64,000 bases of DNA from Microglena sp. YARC. Lineage: Eukaryota; Chlorophyta; Chlorophyceae; Chlamydomonadales; Chlamydomonadaceae. The DNA lies in assembly GCA_022414725.1 (NCBI GenBank), contig CM039462.1:12813610-12877609 (forward strand). Reading direction: 5' to 3'. The notes under the pieces are model-generated. The model worked only from the letters and a program-made list of their open reading frames with translations. It did no database searches and had not been told where the DNA came from. Every line of letters starts with the position of its first letter. The first letter of the stretch is position 1. Below, in pieces: positions 23,196 to 37,743 of the stretch. A program made the position numbers and the translations under genes.

Positions 23196-26100
23196 AGAGG
23201 AGGAGGGGAGGGGGAGTGGATAAGTTAGGAGGGGGTAAGGAGGGAAGGGGGGGGGAGGCGGGGGAGAAGGGTGACAAAGAGGTGAGTAGAGCAAGGGGGG
23301 GTAAGAGGGGGAGTAAAGTGAAGGAAGGAGGGTAAGGAGGGAGTTGTTTTTTGTTGGGATAGGTCCAGTTTGGCCACCACCACTGGATAAGTACAACAAC
23401 TTGGTACTGTTGGTGAGTTGCCCCAGTGCAGCATAGCTGTTCCATGCATTGACGGCTTACAGGCTTTTGGACAGGTCCACTTTGACCACCACTCTGGCTG
23501 GCCCCTCCCACTCATCTGGTGGTCACCTCAGTGAGTCCATCTCATCTCTATAGTTGCTACTGCACTGGCTTGTTACAGGATCCACCTTCGACCACCACTC
23601 TGGCCACCTCCCACTATCGTTTGGTGGTACCTCAAGTGAGTCCATCATCTCTATAGTTGCTACTCACTAGCTTGTTGGGCAGGTCACATTTGACCAACTT
23701 CTGGCCTCCCACTCGTAACTGGTGGTACCCTCAGTGAGTCCATCATCTCTATATTGTTGCTACTCACTGGCTTGTTGGACAGGCCCACTTCGACCGACCA
23801 CTCTGGCCCCCTCCATCGTGGCTGGTGGTAATCAGTGAGTCCATCATCCTCTATAGTGTACTCACTAGCTGTTGGGCAGGTCCATGCTGTCCACTTCGAC
23901 ACCACTCTGGCCCCTCCCACTCGTCTGTGTACCTCAGTGAGTCCATCACCCTTTAGGGTACTGTTCCACACTGGGTTGTTTGAGAGGTCCAGTTTTGACG
24001 TGCACACCCACTAAAAACGTACACCCACATATGTTGGTGGTCGCCCCCAGTGCAAGCAATGGGCTGCCCCTCTCAAACTCACGCCTCGTAATAAGGATAA
24101 CTCATTGATTAGCACTTGCTACTCAAAGGGTAATGTCAAGGCGCGCGCTTTTGCGCGTTTTGAGCGCTCACGGATTTTTGACCCTCTGCGTTTTTTAAAG
24201 CGAAAGTTTTTTGCAACTCCTGTGGGAGCAAGCAATTTTTTTGCGCTTTTTGCCACTAGAAAGCGCCAGTTTTAATTTTGTTTTCAGTGCTGCTATAGCA
24301 CTGGCCGATATGACAATCTTAAACACACGCTGCTACTCACAGGGCTTTTTGGAGAGTCCAGTTTGACACTACTCTGGACGCCTCCAACACGTCTGTGGTA
24401 ACATGTTTCTATTACTTTTTAAGTTTGGGGCTAGCTATGGGAGACCCAGACCCTTTAGGGGTTGCCACTCACTGGGTTGTTGGAGAGATCAAAGTTTGAC
24501 ACTACTCTGGCCACCTCCCACGCATCTAATGGACATATATACATGTGAGTTTGGGGCTAGCATAGGGAGACCACACCCTTTAGGGTTCCACTCATGGGTT
24601 GTCGGAGAGGTCCAGTTTGACCACTACTCTGGCCACCTCCCACGCGTATAATGGGACATATATACATGTTGAGTTTGGGGCTAGCATAGGGAGACCCACA
24701 CCCTTTAGGGTTGCCACTCACTGGGTTGTCGGAGAGGTCCAGTTTGATCACTACTCTGGCCACCTCCATGCGTCTAATGCGGGACATATATACAAATTTT
24801 GAGTTTGGGGCTAGCTTAGTGGAGACCCAATCCTTGTAAGGGTTGTTACTTACTGGGTTGTTGGAGAGGGCAAGTTTGACACCCACCCAATAAATACGCC
24901 TCACCTGAAACTCCCCGCTGGTGGTTGGCCCTGGCCCAAGAAAACATGTTTCCCCCCTCAAACTCACGCCTCATAATAAGGCATACTATTTATTTATTTA
25001 TTGTCACTTACAGGGTTGTTGGAGAGGTCCAGTGTGATCACTACTCTGGACGCCTCCAACACGTCTGGTGGTACCTGTTACATTTAATTTGAGTTTGGGG
25101 CTAGCAATAGGTAGAACCCACACCTTGAGGGTTGTGACTCACTGGTTGTTGGAGAGATCAAGTTTGACCCACAACTCTGAACGCCTCACACGTCTGCGGT
25201 GGTACCTCAGGTCCCTCAGGTCACACCCTTTAAAATTGTTACATCACTGGGTTGTTGGAGAGGTCAGTTTGATCCACAACTCTGGACGCCTCCCACACGA
25301 TCTGTGTGTACCTCAGTGAGTCCTACACCTTTGAGGGAGAGCTCGTGGCTGCCTCACTGATAGTCATCTTCTGGCAGCTTCGCAGCTAAGGTAGATTCGT
25401 CATGCCATCACATTGCCTGATCGGGGGCGCCCTTGGTGGCCATGCATGGGCATGCTCCGTTGTCCTGCCGGATTTGAGGTACTTCATCAGGCCACTGATG
25501 GGACTGCAGAGGGGGGCATGGAAAGGGGCTGGAGATATGAAGTCTGTCTATCAGTCTGTCTGTCTGCCTATTTGTCATTTGTCTGCCTATCTGTCTGTCT
25601 GTCTGTCTGCCTGCCTGTCTGTCTGTCTGTCTGTCTGTCTATCAGTCTGTTGTCTGTTGATGTCTGTTCTGTCTCCCTGTCTGTCTGTTTGTGTGTGTGT
25701 GTGTATGTTGTTTATAACAGTTAGCGCTTAGCCGGGACAAAGGGACTTGAGGTTACTTCATAAGGCCATCTATGGGAGCTGCAGGGGGGGCATGGGAAAG
25801 GGGCATGGGAAATGACGTCTGTCCGTCTTAGACCTGTCCACATTACCTAGCTACTTCAATATCACTATCCTCTGCACTCACCCGCAACAATCTCCCTCTG
25901 TAGCTTCAAGGCTTGCGTCCAGCCGCATCGACCTCAGACTGTCCATGTTGCCTAGCTAGATAAATACCACCATCTACTTTAACAGCACTATCCTCTGCAC
26001 TCACCCGCCACAATTGCCCTCCTGGTGGGCTTCAAGGGGTTGCCGTCCAGCCGCATTGACCTCAAGCTGTCCATGTTGCCTAGGTAGATAAATACCACCA

Positions 26101-28789
26101 TCTAGTTCAACAGCACTATCCTCTGCACTTACCCACAATAATCTCCCTCTTGATGGGCTTCAAGGGGTTGCCGTCCAGCGGCATCGACCTCAGACTGTCC
26201 ATGTTGCCTAGCTAGATAAATACCACCATCTAGTTCAACACCACTATCCTCTCCACTCACTTGCAACAATCTCCCTCCTGATGGACGCTGCATAGGACTT
26301 GTTATGTTGTGTCGCTCTGTCCTCGTCGATACACCACTGTGGGTGCTGTTTGTCGGTTTGCCTGTTTGTCTGTCTGTTTGTCTGTCTGTTTGTCTGTCTG
26401 TTTGTCTGTCTGTTTGTCTGTCTGTTTGTCTGCCTGTTTGTCTGTCTGTTTGTCTGTCTGCTTGTCTATCTGTATGTCTGTGTTGTCTGTCTGTTTGTCT
26501 GTCTTTCTGTCGTGTCTGCACTCACCTGCCACAATCTCTCCCTCCTGATGGCTTTTCAAGGGGTTGCCGTCCAGCGGCATAGACTCAGGCTATCCTGTTG
26601 CCTAGCTCGCTGGTAGGTTCTTGTCAGGTCGTTGTTGGAGTCAGGTCGAGAGTGACAGGCGGAGGGTGCACATACCAACAGGCAGCTGCTGCAGTTTGTT
26701 GTTACGGAGGTCCAGAGTCAGCAGCTCCTTGCACTGACCCAACTCGTCAGGCAGATAAGTGACTAGATACGAAGCCTGAGGAGTGTGCGGGAGTGTGTTT
26801 GGTGTGTTGTCTGTGACGCAGTTCAGGGGTAGGCTGAATAGGCTAAGGGACTTAAAGTGTGGGGGAAGGGGGCGGAGGGGGGGAGGGGGGGGGGGAGGGG
26901 GGGGGGTGGGGGCGAGAGGTAATGATGGTGGGAGAGGTGATGGTGAGTTATGGATGGGGTGGTATTGCTTTTAAAGGTCAGGGGTGGTTTTTTGTTTTAA
27001 GGTTCCAGGTCAGCAGCTCCTTGCACTGACCCAACTCTTCGCAAGCAGAACGTGATCGCGTTGAAGCCTGCGGAGTTACGTGTGTATGTGTGTGTTGTGC
27101 GTGTGAGTGTGTAAAGTGGTGTTACACGTTCAGGGGTAGGCGAACTAGGCTAAAGGAACTTGAGTGAGTGTGTGACTCTGTGTGGGTGTGAGGGGGTGGA
27201 CTGAACGATGTATGGGGTGTGGGAGGTGTGGGAGGTCCGTTGTGATGGGAGGGACTGTGGGAGGTGGGTGGGAGGGAGGAAGGGGTGAGGGGAGGGGGGA
27301 GGGGGTGGGCGGGGGACGATGATGGATGAGTGAGAGGTGATGGTGGGTATGGATGGGGGGGCGGGCGCGGTATTGTTTTGAAGGTGGAGGAGTGGTTATT
27401 TTGTTTCAAGGTCCAGAGTTAACAGCTCCTTGCACTGACTGACCCAACTCTTCCTGCAGAGTGCTGATCGCATTGAAGTCTGCGGAGTGTGTGCGGTGTT
27501 GTGTGCATGTATGTTACAGTTCAGGGGTAGAGCTTCAGGGTCCAGGGTCAGTAGCTTCCCTTGCACTGACTGGCACACACTCTTCCGCAGAGTGCTGTAT
27601 CGCATTGAAGTCTTGCGGAGTGGGCTGCGGTATGTGTGTGTACATTACAGTTTAGGGGAAGTTTTCAAGTCCAAGGGTCAGTAGCTCCTTGCACTGACAC
27701 AACTCGTCAGGCAGAGTGCTGATCGCGTTGAAGCCTGAGGAGTGGGTGCGGGGAGTGGGTGCTTGGGAGTGGGGGTGGAAGTGCGGGGGGTGTTGGAGAG
27801 GGGGGAGGTGAGGTACGGGTGTGCTGCTGGGTGTGGGGTGGGGGGGTAAATGGGTGGTTGTACTGGTGTGTGTGTGTGTGTGTGTGTGTACACACGCAGC
27901 TCAACACTCCCACCCTGTCAACAGCTCATCAAGCGCAAGCTGTAGCTTGCAAGGGAGGGGGAATATATGGCCTGGCATGTTTCTTTCGAATTACCTGAGC
28001 AGTCTCAGTACTTGTGTGTGTTGTATGTTTGTGTGTGGTAGTGTTGTGTCGTAATGTGTTGTGTGTGGGGGGGGGGGGGGGTGGGGGGGGGGGGGGGGGG
28101 GGGTGGGAGGGGTCCATAACAGGGTTACCAGCTCAACACTCACCCAGCTGCAGTTCAATCAAGCCGCGGCAGCTTGCAAGGGAGGGGGGAATGGCAGCTC
28201 GTATAATAGCTTGTTTATCTCGTCTAGTACTATTGAGGCTAGGTGAGGAAACAATTTTGAGGTAGGGGACGGATATGTTAGAAGAATAACTTGAAGATGG
28301 ACCGCTGAGCCGGTTCTTGGACACGTTAAGTTCAGTGAGAGATTGACGCATAGCTCCGGCGAGTATGAATGGCTGGAGGATGGAGATTCGGTTGTTGGAG
28401 AGGTCGATCTTGGTGATGGAGCTGCACTCACTCAAGCCTAAGCAAGAGGGGGGAGATGTTTGATTTTGAATTGCGACATGGCACAAGAGGCATGAATGAA
28501 AGCGGAAAAGTATGAAGGTGAGGATGAGATTCGGTTGTTGGGAGGTCGATCTTGGTGATAGGAACTGCACATTGCTCAAGCCTTGCACTAGAGGAGATGG
28601 ATGATCTATTTTGTTTATTTCTGTTAGTATATTTATTTATCTGGTCTACTTATTTATTTATTTGTTTATTAGTATTGAAAGGATATTCTCCAGGAAGGGG
28701 GCCTGCTTTTGGTGCTGACAGTGAGAAGATCGAGCAAAAATAAAATGGCACCCACCTGGGGCCCCCTTCATAGCTAGAAACACTGACAA

Positions 28790-28872
<83 letters not shown>

Positions 28873-31800
28873 GATGGTTCTGACGGTGGAAAGTCGAGCA
28901 AAAAGACCCATATGGCACCACCTGGGCCCTTATAACTAGAAACACTGACCAGAGGGGGGGGGGGGGGGGGCGGGGGGGTCCTTAATGTTTTGCAGATGCT
29001 TCAATTGTAACAAGTACAACATAAATACCAAATAAAACAGAAAATGCAAATGTATCGCAGGAAATACAAATTCACAAACAGGAAATACCAAAAAATACAA
29101 GTAAATACACAAATAAAACAAAATACAAAATTACCACAGGAAATACAAATTCACAAACAGGAAAAATACAAAATTATCACAGGGAAATAAAAATACACAA
29201 CAGGAAGTACCAAAATTATCACAGGAAATAAAAATACACAAAACAGAATTACAAAAATAAAACATAAGAAAATACAAACATATCACAGGAATAAAAAACA
29301 CAAACAGAAATCCCAATCAAACATATAGGGAAGGCTACTTGAGTTTCCTCCAACTATTGTTTCAGCTGCTTCAATTTTTAAAGCAATTACCACAGGAAAT
29401 TGAAAGTGACAATAAAAGACAGGGAAGGAATATTAAACAAGTGGAGCCTCACCTCAATGTTTCTGCCGATGCTTCCAATTTGGAACAAATCCCTAGGAAA
29501 CAATGTTCTATGAGCGTCGCCAACAATACCTAGGAAATGGCGGAGAGAAATCGCGACGGGAGCGACAGCCAGGTGGCAACGGAAGCAGTCTTCAGTTACG
29601 AGACCGCTTGGCTGGTGTGTGAGCTTCATCACGGTCAGGCGGGTGGTTGGATGGTCGGTCACGGACAACGAAACAGTTAACATGGAGGCTTCCCGCCCCG
29701 AAGGGGGGCTGCCGCCATAAAATATAATAATAAAACGACGGGAAAGAGCATACTAACCAATGGGGAGTTCCTCAATATTGTTTATCATGCCCGCATCATT
29801 GCTTTCAATTTCAAACAAACATCGCGGGGAAAGAAGAAAAGACTGGAAGGATACTAACAGGTGAGGGGGTCCACACTTTGTTGCACGATTGCTTCGTTTG
29901 GAAAAATACCTCAGAAATACAAAAACGAGTCGGAAATGAAAAGGAACCACAGGAAAAAAAGATGGGAAGGATACTAACCAGGTGCAGGGGCCGGTCGTTC
30001 CTCAACGTTGTGCCGATGCTTCAGTTGGAACAAGTACTGCAGAAATACAAAAACGAGTCGGGAAAATGCAAGAAGTACCTCAGGAAAAACAGACTGGGAA
30101 GGAATACTAACCAGGGGGCAGTCAATCAATGTTGTTTTCATCATGCTTCAATTTGAACAAATATCGCAGAAAATACAAAAACGAGTACGAGGTAATGCCA
30201 AAAGTCCTCAGAAAGAATTAACTGGCCCAGGGATATAACCAGGGGAAGTATCCTCAATATTTTTTCATCATGCTTCAATTGGAACAATATCGCAGGCGGA
30301 AAAGACGGAAAAAAAACGGGAAAGGTGCACTAACCCATGGGGAGTTCCTCATGTTATTTCCAGACTGCTTTCAATTTAAACAATACGCAGAAAATACCAA
30401 AAAACAATCGGAAATGCAAACGTACCTCAGGAAGACTTGGGAAGGCGATACTAACCAGAGGGAGATCCTTGATGTTGTTTGCAATTTCATGCTTCAATTT
30501 GGAACACAAATAGTCGCAGAAAATAACAAAAATAAAGTCGTGAAATGCCAAAAATACCTCAGGAAAAGACTGAAGAGGATTTACTTGCCAGGTGAGGGGG
30601 GTCCACAACGTTGTTGTTAGCGCGATGCTTTCATTTGAACAAATACTGCAGAAAATACAAAAACATTCGGGAAATGCAAAACGTACCTCAGCGAAAAGAT
30701 GCGAAGGGATACTAACCAGCGAGAGATCCTGATGTTGTTGCATTTCATGCTTCAATTTGAAACAAATATCGCAGAAAATAAAAAAGGTCGGGAAATGCAA
30801 AGTACCTAAGGAAAAAGACTGGGAAGAGATACTAGCCAGGATAGCGGGGGGTCCTTGGCAACGTTGTTGCCGCGATGCTTCAATTTGAGAACAATACTGC
30901 AGGAAAATACAAAATCAAAAGTCGGTAAAATGCAAAAACAGTACCTCCGAAAAAAGTGGGAAGGGATACTAACCATGGTGAGGGTTGGCGGGTCCTCAAC
31001 GTTGTTGCCGATGTTCAGTTGGAACAAATACCATGCGATAATACCAACAACGAGTCGGGAAATGCAAAAGGCCTTAAGAAAAGGACTGGGAAGGGATTAC
31101 TAACCAGGTGAGGGAGGGGTTCCTATTTGTGCCGAATGCTTCCAGTTTGGCCAGTACTCCACGAAATACAAAACGCGAGTCCTGGAAATATGCAAAAAGC
31201 ATACCTCAGGAAAAAGGGGACTGGAAGGGATACTAACCAGGTGAGGGGGGGGTTCCTCAACGTTGTTGGCGCGATGTTCAGTTTGGAACAAATACTGCAG
31301 AAAATACAAAACGACCTCGGGAAATGCAAAAAAAGTACCTCAAAAGGAAAAATTACTGGCCAGAGTCATTAACCAGGGGGAAGTTCCTCAATATATATTT
31401 CATCATGGCTTCAATTGGAACAAATATCGGCAGAGGAAAGACGGACAAAAGCACTGGAAGGATACTAACAGGGGAGTTCCTCAATGTTTATTTCCAGCGC
31501 TTCAATTTAACAAATTACCGCAGACAATACAAAACTGTAGGGAAATGCAACAGTACCTCGGAAAGATGGGAAGGGATACTACCAGGGAGAGGGGGGGTTC
31601 CTCCAACGTTGTTGCGCGATGCTTCGTTCATGAACAAATATGCAGATAATACAAAACGAGTTGGAAATGCAAAAACGATTACATCAGGAAATAAAGGGGA
31701 GCTGGAAGGGGATACTTAACCAGCCGTGAGGGAGGGGTTCTCAACGTTGTTTGACGCGATTGCTTCAGTTGGAACAAATACTGCAGAAAATACATAAAAA

Positions 31801-34800
31801 CGAGTCGGGAAATGCAAAAAGTACCTCAGGAACAAATTTACTGCCAGCGGTACTAACCAGGGGGAGTCCTCAATATGTTTATCAGCTTCATTTGGAACAA
31901 ATATCGCAGGGAAAGCGGAAAACAAACGGTGGAAGGGACAACTTAACCAGGGGGGAAGTTCCTCAATGTTTTTCCAGCTGCTTTAATTTAAACAAATACC
32001 GCAGAAATACAAAAAACAAGTCGGGAAATGCAAAAAAGTACATCAGGAAAAAGACTGGAAGGGATACTAACCAGGGGGGAATCCTCATGTTGTTGCATCA
32101 TGCTTCAATTTGGAACAAGTATCGCAGAACATACAAAAACGAGTCGGGAAATGCAAAAAGTACCTCAGGAAAAAATACTGGCCAGGGATACTAACCAGGG
32201 GGGAGTTCCTGAATATTGTTTCATCATGCTTCAATTTGGAACAAATATCGCAGGGGAAAGACGGAAAACAAACGGGGAAGGGACACTAACCAGGGGGGAG
32301 TTCCTCAATGTTTTTCCAGCTGCTTTAATTTAAACTAATACCGCAGAAAATACAAAAAAACAAGTCGGGAATGCAAAAAAGTACATCAGGAAAAAAAGAC
32401 TGGGAAGGGGATACTAACCAGGGGGGAGTTCCTCAATGTTATTTCCAGCTGCTTCAATTTAAACAAATACCGCAGAAAATACAAAAACAAGTCGGGAAAT
32501 GCAAAACGTACCTCAGGAAAAAGACTGGGAAGGGATACTAACCAGGAGGGAGATCCTCGATGTTGTTGCATCATGCTTCAATTTGGAACAAATATCGCAG
32601 AAAATACAAAAACAAGTCGGGAAATGCAAAAAGTACCTCAGGAAAAAATACTGGCCAGGGATATTAACCAGGGGGAAGTTCCTCAATATTGTTTCATCAT
32701 GCTTCAATTTGGAACAAATATCGCAGGGGAAAGACGGAAAACAAACGGGGAAGGGACACTAACCAGGGGGGAGTTCCTCAATGTTTTTCCAGCTGCTTTA
32801 ATTTAAACTAATACCGCAGAAAATACAAAAACAAGTCGGGAAATGCAAAAAGTACCTCAAGAAAAAAGACTGGGAAGGAATACTAACCAGGGGGGAGATC
32901 CTCGATGTTGTTGCATCATGCTTCAATTTGGAACAAATATCGCAAGGGAAAGACGGAAACAAAACGGGGGAGGGACACTAACCAGGGGGGAGTTCCTCAA
33001 TGTTATTTCCAGCTGCTTCAATTAAACAAATACCGCAGAAAATACAAAAACAAGTCGGGAAATGCAAAAAGTACCTCAGGAAAAAGACTGGGAAGGGATA
33101 CTAACCAGGGGGGAGTTCCTCAATGTTATTTCCAGCTGCTTCAATTTAAACAAATACCGCAGAAAATACAAAAACAAGTCGGGAAATGCAAAAAGTACCT
33201 CAGGAAAAAGACTGGGAAGGGATACTAACCAGGGGGAGTTCCTCAATGTTATTTCCAGCTGCTTCAATTTAAAACAAATACCGCCAGAAAATACAAAAAC
33301 AAGTCGGGAAATGCAAAAAGTACCTCAGGAAAAAGGCTGGGAAGGGATACTAACCAGGGGGGAGTTCCTCAATGTTATTTCCAGCTGCTTCAATTTAAAC
33401 AAATACCGCAGAAAATACAAAAACAAGTCGGGAAATGCAAAAAGTACCTCAGGAAAAAGGCTGGGAAGGGATACTAACCAGGGGGGAGTTCCTCAATGTT
33501 ATTTCCAGCTGCTTCAATTTAAACAAATACCGCAGAAAATACAAAAACAAGTCGGGAAATGCAAAAAGTACCTCAGGAAAAGACTGGGAAGGGATACTAA
33601 CCAGGGGGGAGATCCTCGATGTTGTTGCATCATGCTTCAATTAGGAACAAATATCGCAGAAAATACAAAAACAAGTCGGGAAATGCAAAAAGTACCTCAG
33701 GAAAAAAGACGGGGAAGGGACACTAACCAGGGGGGAGTTCCTCAATATTGTTTCATCATGCTTCAATTTGGAACAAATATCGCAGGGGAAAGACGGAAAA
33801 AACGGGGAAGGGATACTAACCAGGGGGGAGTTCCTCGATGTTGTTTCCAGCAGCTTCAATGGATGCCAACACAGGCTGTGCTCTCCTGTCACCCAAGCTC
33901 CGTGGTAGGCTCTGAATGCCTGGGTTGTTGTTTGCAACCTGGGGGGGGGATGGTGTTGGTGGTGTTGGTGGTGTTGGTGGTGTTGGTGGTGTTGGTGTTA
34001 TGTGGTGGTGGTGGTGTTGGTGGTGTTGTGGTGGTGTTGGTGGTGTTGTTGGTGTGTTGTGTGGTGTTGGTGTGTGTTGGTGGTGTTGGTGGTGTTGGTG
34101 GTGTTGGTGGTGTTGGTGGTGTTGGTGGTGTTGGTGTTGGTGGTGGTGTTGGTGGTGTTGGTGGTATTGGTGGTGTTGGTGGTGTTGGTGTGTTGGGTGT
34201 TGGTGGTGGTGTTGGTGGTGTTGGTGGTGGTGTTGGTGGTGTTGGTGGTGTGTTGGTGTTGGTGTTGGTGTTGGCGTTGGTGGTGTTCGTGTTTGGTGTT
34301 GGTGTTGGTGGTGTTGGTGGTGTTGGTGGTGTTGGTGGTGTTGGTGGTGTTGGTGGTGTTGGTGGTGTTGGTGTTGTGGTGTTGGTGGTGTTGGTGGTGA
34401 TAGGTGGTGGTCTTCGTGGTGGTGATGGTGGTGGCGTAGGCGCCAGCAGCTTCAATGGATGCCAACACAGGCTGTGCTCTCCTGTCGCCCAAGCTTCGTG
34501 GCAGGCTCTGAAAGCCGGGGTTATTGTTTGCCACCTGGGGGTGGTGGTGATGGTGGTGTTTGTGGGGGAGGTAAGCTAAGGTGGTGGTGATGGTGGTGAA
34601 AAGTAGGTGCCATGGGGGGGGCATTGGTGGAGGTGGTGGTGGTGGTGGTGGTGGTGGTGGTGGTGGTGGTGTGGTGATAGTGGGGGTGGGGGTGGGGTGG
34701 CGGTGGTGGGGTGGGGGTGGAGTTGGTGTTGGCGCCAGCTGCTTCAATGGATGCCAACACAGGCTGAGCTCTCCTGTCACCCAAGCTTCGCGGAAGGCTC

Positions 34801-37685
34801 TGCATACTCGGGTTGTTGTTTGCAACCTGGGGGTGGTGTTGGTGGTGGTGGTGACGGTGGTGGTGACGGTGGTGGTGATGATGGTGGTGGTGATGGTGGT
34901 GGTGGTGGTGGTGACGGTGGTGGTGATGGTGGTGGTGATGATGGTGGTGGTGATGGTGGTGGTGATGATGGTGACGGTGGTGGTGACGGTGGTGGTGGTG
35001 TGTGTGATGGTGGTGGTGATGGTATTGGTGATGGTGGTGGTGGTGATGATGGTGGTGGTGATGGTGGTGGTGATGATGGTGACGGTGGTGGTGACGGTGT
35101 GGTGATGGTGGTGGTGATGGTGGTGGTGATGGTATGGTGATGATGGTGGTGGTGATGATGGTGGTGGTGATGGTATTGGTGATGATGGTGGTGGTGATGA
35201 TGGTGGTGGTGATGGTATTGGTGATGATGGTGGTGGTGATGATGGTGGTGGTGATGGTATTGGTGATGATGGTGGTGGTGATGATGGTGGTGGTGGTGAT
35301 GGTGGTGGTGGTGATGGTGGTGGTGGTGGTGGTTGGTGTGGTTGGTTGTTGGTGCTTGGTGGTGGTGTGTTGTGGTGGTGGTGGTGGTGGTGGTGATGAT
35401 GGTGGTGGTGGTGATGGTATTGGTGGTGTGTGTGGTGGTGTGTTGCTGGTGTGGTCGGTGGTGGTGGTGACCGGTGTGGTGAGGTGGTGATGGTGGTGGT
35501 GATGATGGTGGTGGTGATGATGGTGGTGGTGGTGATGGTATTGGTGGTGTTGGTGGTGTTGGTGTTGGTGGTGTTGGTGGTGGTGACGGTGGTGGTGACG
35601 GTGGTGGTGATGGTGGTGGTGATGATGGTGGTGGTGATGATGGTGGTGGTGGTGATGGTATTGGTGGTGGTGGTGGTGGTGATGGTGTTGGTGTTGTTGG
35701 TGTTGGTGTTGGTGTTGGTCTTGGTGTTGGTGTTGGTGTTGGTGTTGGTGTTGGTGTTGGTGTTGGTGATGGTGGTGTTGGAGGTGGTGGTGGTTGTATT
35801 GCTGGTGATGGTGGTGGTGGTGGTGGTGGTGGTGGTAAAATGAGGTGCCATGGTGGTGTAATTGGTGTTAGTAGTGATGGTGGTGATGGTGTTGGTGGTG
35901 TTGGTGGTGTTGATGGTGATGGTGTTTGTGGTGATGGTGGTTGTATTGCTGGTGGTGGTGGTGGTGTCCGTAAAAGCGGTACGCCTGTATCCATCCGTCT
36001 CACCTGGAGCACTACAAGCGACTGCAAGGAGCCCACTACATTCGGCACGCCTGTGCCCGCCCCCAGCTTATTGCCAGACAGGTTGAGGAGCTTGAGGGAT
36101 TGCATGTTACCGATGCCGTCGCAGATGTGGGTAAGGGCATTGCCACTCAGGTCCAGATGGTTGACGTCCAGCATCTGGCCAATCTCGTCGGGAAGAGTTG
36201 TGATTTCGTTGTGAGAGAGGTCCACCTTGCGAACGCCGCTTTGGTCGAACCAGTTTCCTTCCTGGGTATTGGGGAGATGGTGTGTGTGTTGGGGGGGGGG
36301 GGGGGGGAGGGGGAGTGATAAGGGGGAGGGGGGAGTGATAAGGGGGAGGGGGGGAGGTATAAGGGAGGAGGGGGGGAGGTATAAGGGGGGAGGGGGGGAG
36401 GTATAAGGGGGGAGGGGGGAGTGATGGTGTAGGTTGATGATGTTGTGGTTGTCTAGATGGTTGCTATCCAGCATCTGGCCAATCTTGTCAGGCAGGGTTT
36501 GTGAGTTTATTGTGGGAGAGGTCTACCATGCAAACGCCGCTTTGGTCGAACCAGTTGCCTTCCTGGATATCGGGGAGATGGTAGGTGGGGGGGGGAATGG
36601 TAGGGGGGGGGGGGGGGGGGCTAGGTTGATGATGTTGTGGTTGTCTAGATGTTTGAAGTCCAGCACCTGGCCAATCCCATTGGCAGGGTTGTGAGTTTTG
36701 TTGTGCGAGAGGTCTACCATGCGAACGCCGCTTTGGTCCAACCAGTTGCCTTCCTGTATTTCAGGAAGATGGGAGGGAGGAGAGGGTGGGGATAAAGGAG
36801 GAGGGGGGGGGGGGGGGGTAAGGGGGAGGGGGAGGTATAAGGGAGGAGGGGGGAGGGATAAGGGGGGAGGGGGGAGGGATGGTGTAGGTTGATGATGTTG
36901 TGGTTGTCTAGATGGTTGACGTCCAGCATCTGGCCAATCCCATCGGTCAAGGCTGTGATTTTGTTGTGCGAGAGGTCCACCTTGCGAACACTGCTTTGGT
37001 CGAATCAGTTGCCTTCCTGCACAGCGAGGTGAGGGGGAGGGGGGAAGGGGGAGTGATAAGGGGGGACAAGGGAGGGATGGTGTAGGTTGATGATTTCGTG
37101 GTTGTCTAGATGGTTGCTATCCAGCATCTGGCCAATCCCATCGGGAAGGGCTGTGAGCTCATCGTGGGGGAGGTCTACCTTGCGAACACCGCTTTGGTCA
37201 AAACAGTTGCCTTCGTGGATATGGGGGAGATGGGAGGGGGAAGGGGGGGAGGGATGGTGTAGGTTGCTGATTTTGTGGTCGTCTAGATGGTTGACGTCCA
37301 GCATTGGGCAAATCTCGTTACAAAGTGGTGTGAGTTTGTTGTAGGAGAGGTCCACCTTGCGAACGCCGCATTGGTCAAACCAGTTGCCTTCCTGGACATT
37401 GGGGAGATGGGAGGGAGGAGAGGGTAGGGATAAAGAAGGAGGGGGAGGGGGGAGGATGGTGCAGGATGATGATTTTGTGTTGTCTAGATGGATGACACTC
37501 AACACACAACACGACCCCATGACTCACCTTCCCCGGGAAGGGTTCACGGAGAGGGACTAGCCCCACCACCACCACCACCACCACCACCACTGCCACACAC
37601 TCAAACCACAAACCCCCTCTCACACACACACAACATTACTCACCTCCCCCCGGAGGGGTTCACGAGGGGGGCTAGCCCCCCCCCC

Positions 37686-37743
<58 letters not shown>

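Noticed and set aside
33998..36474. Open frames of 500-600 codons rich in Thr, His, Pro or Ser
   Set aside because: They lie wholly in GGT/GTT/GAT trinucleotide arrays, are open in several frames on both strands, and overlap intron copies of LRRC40 exons.
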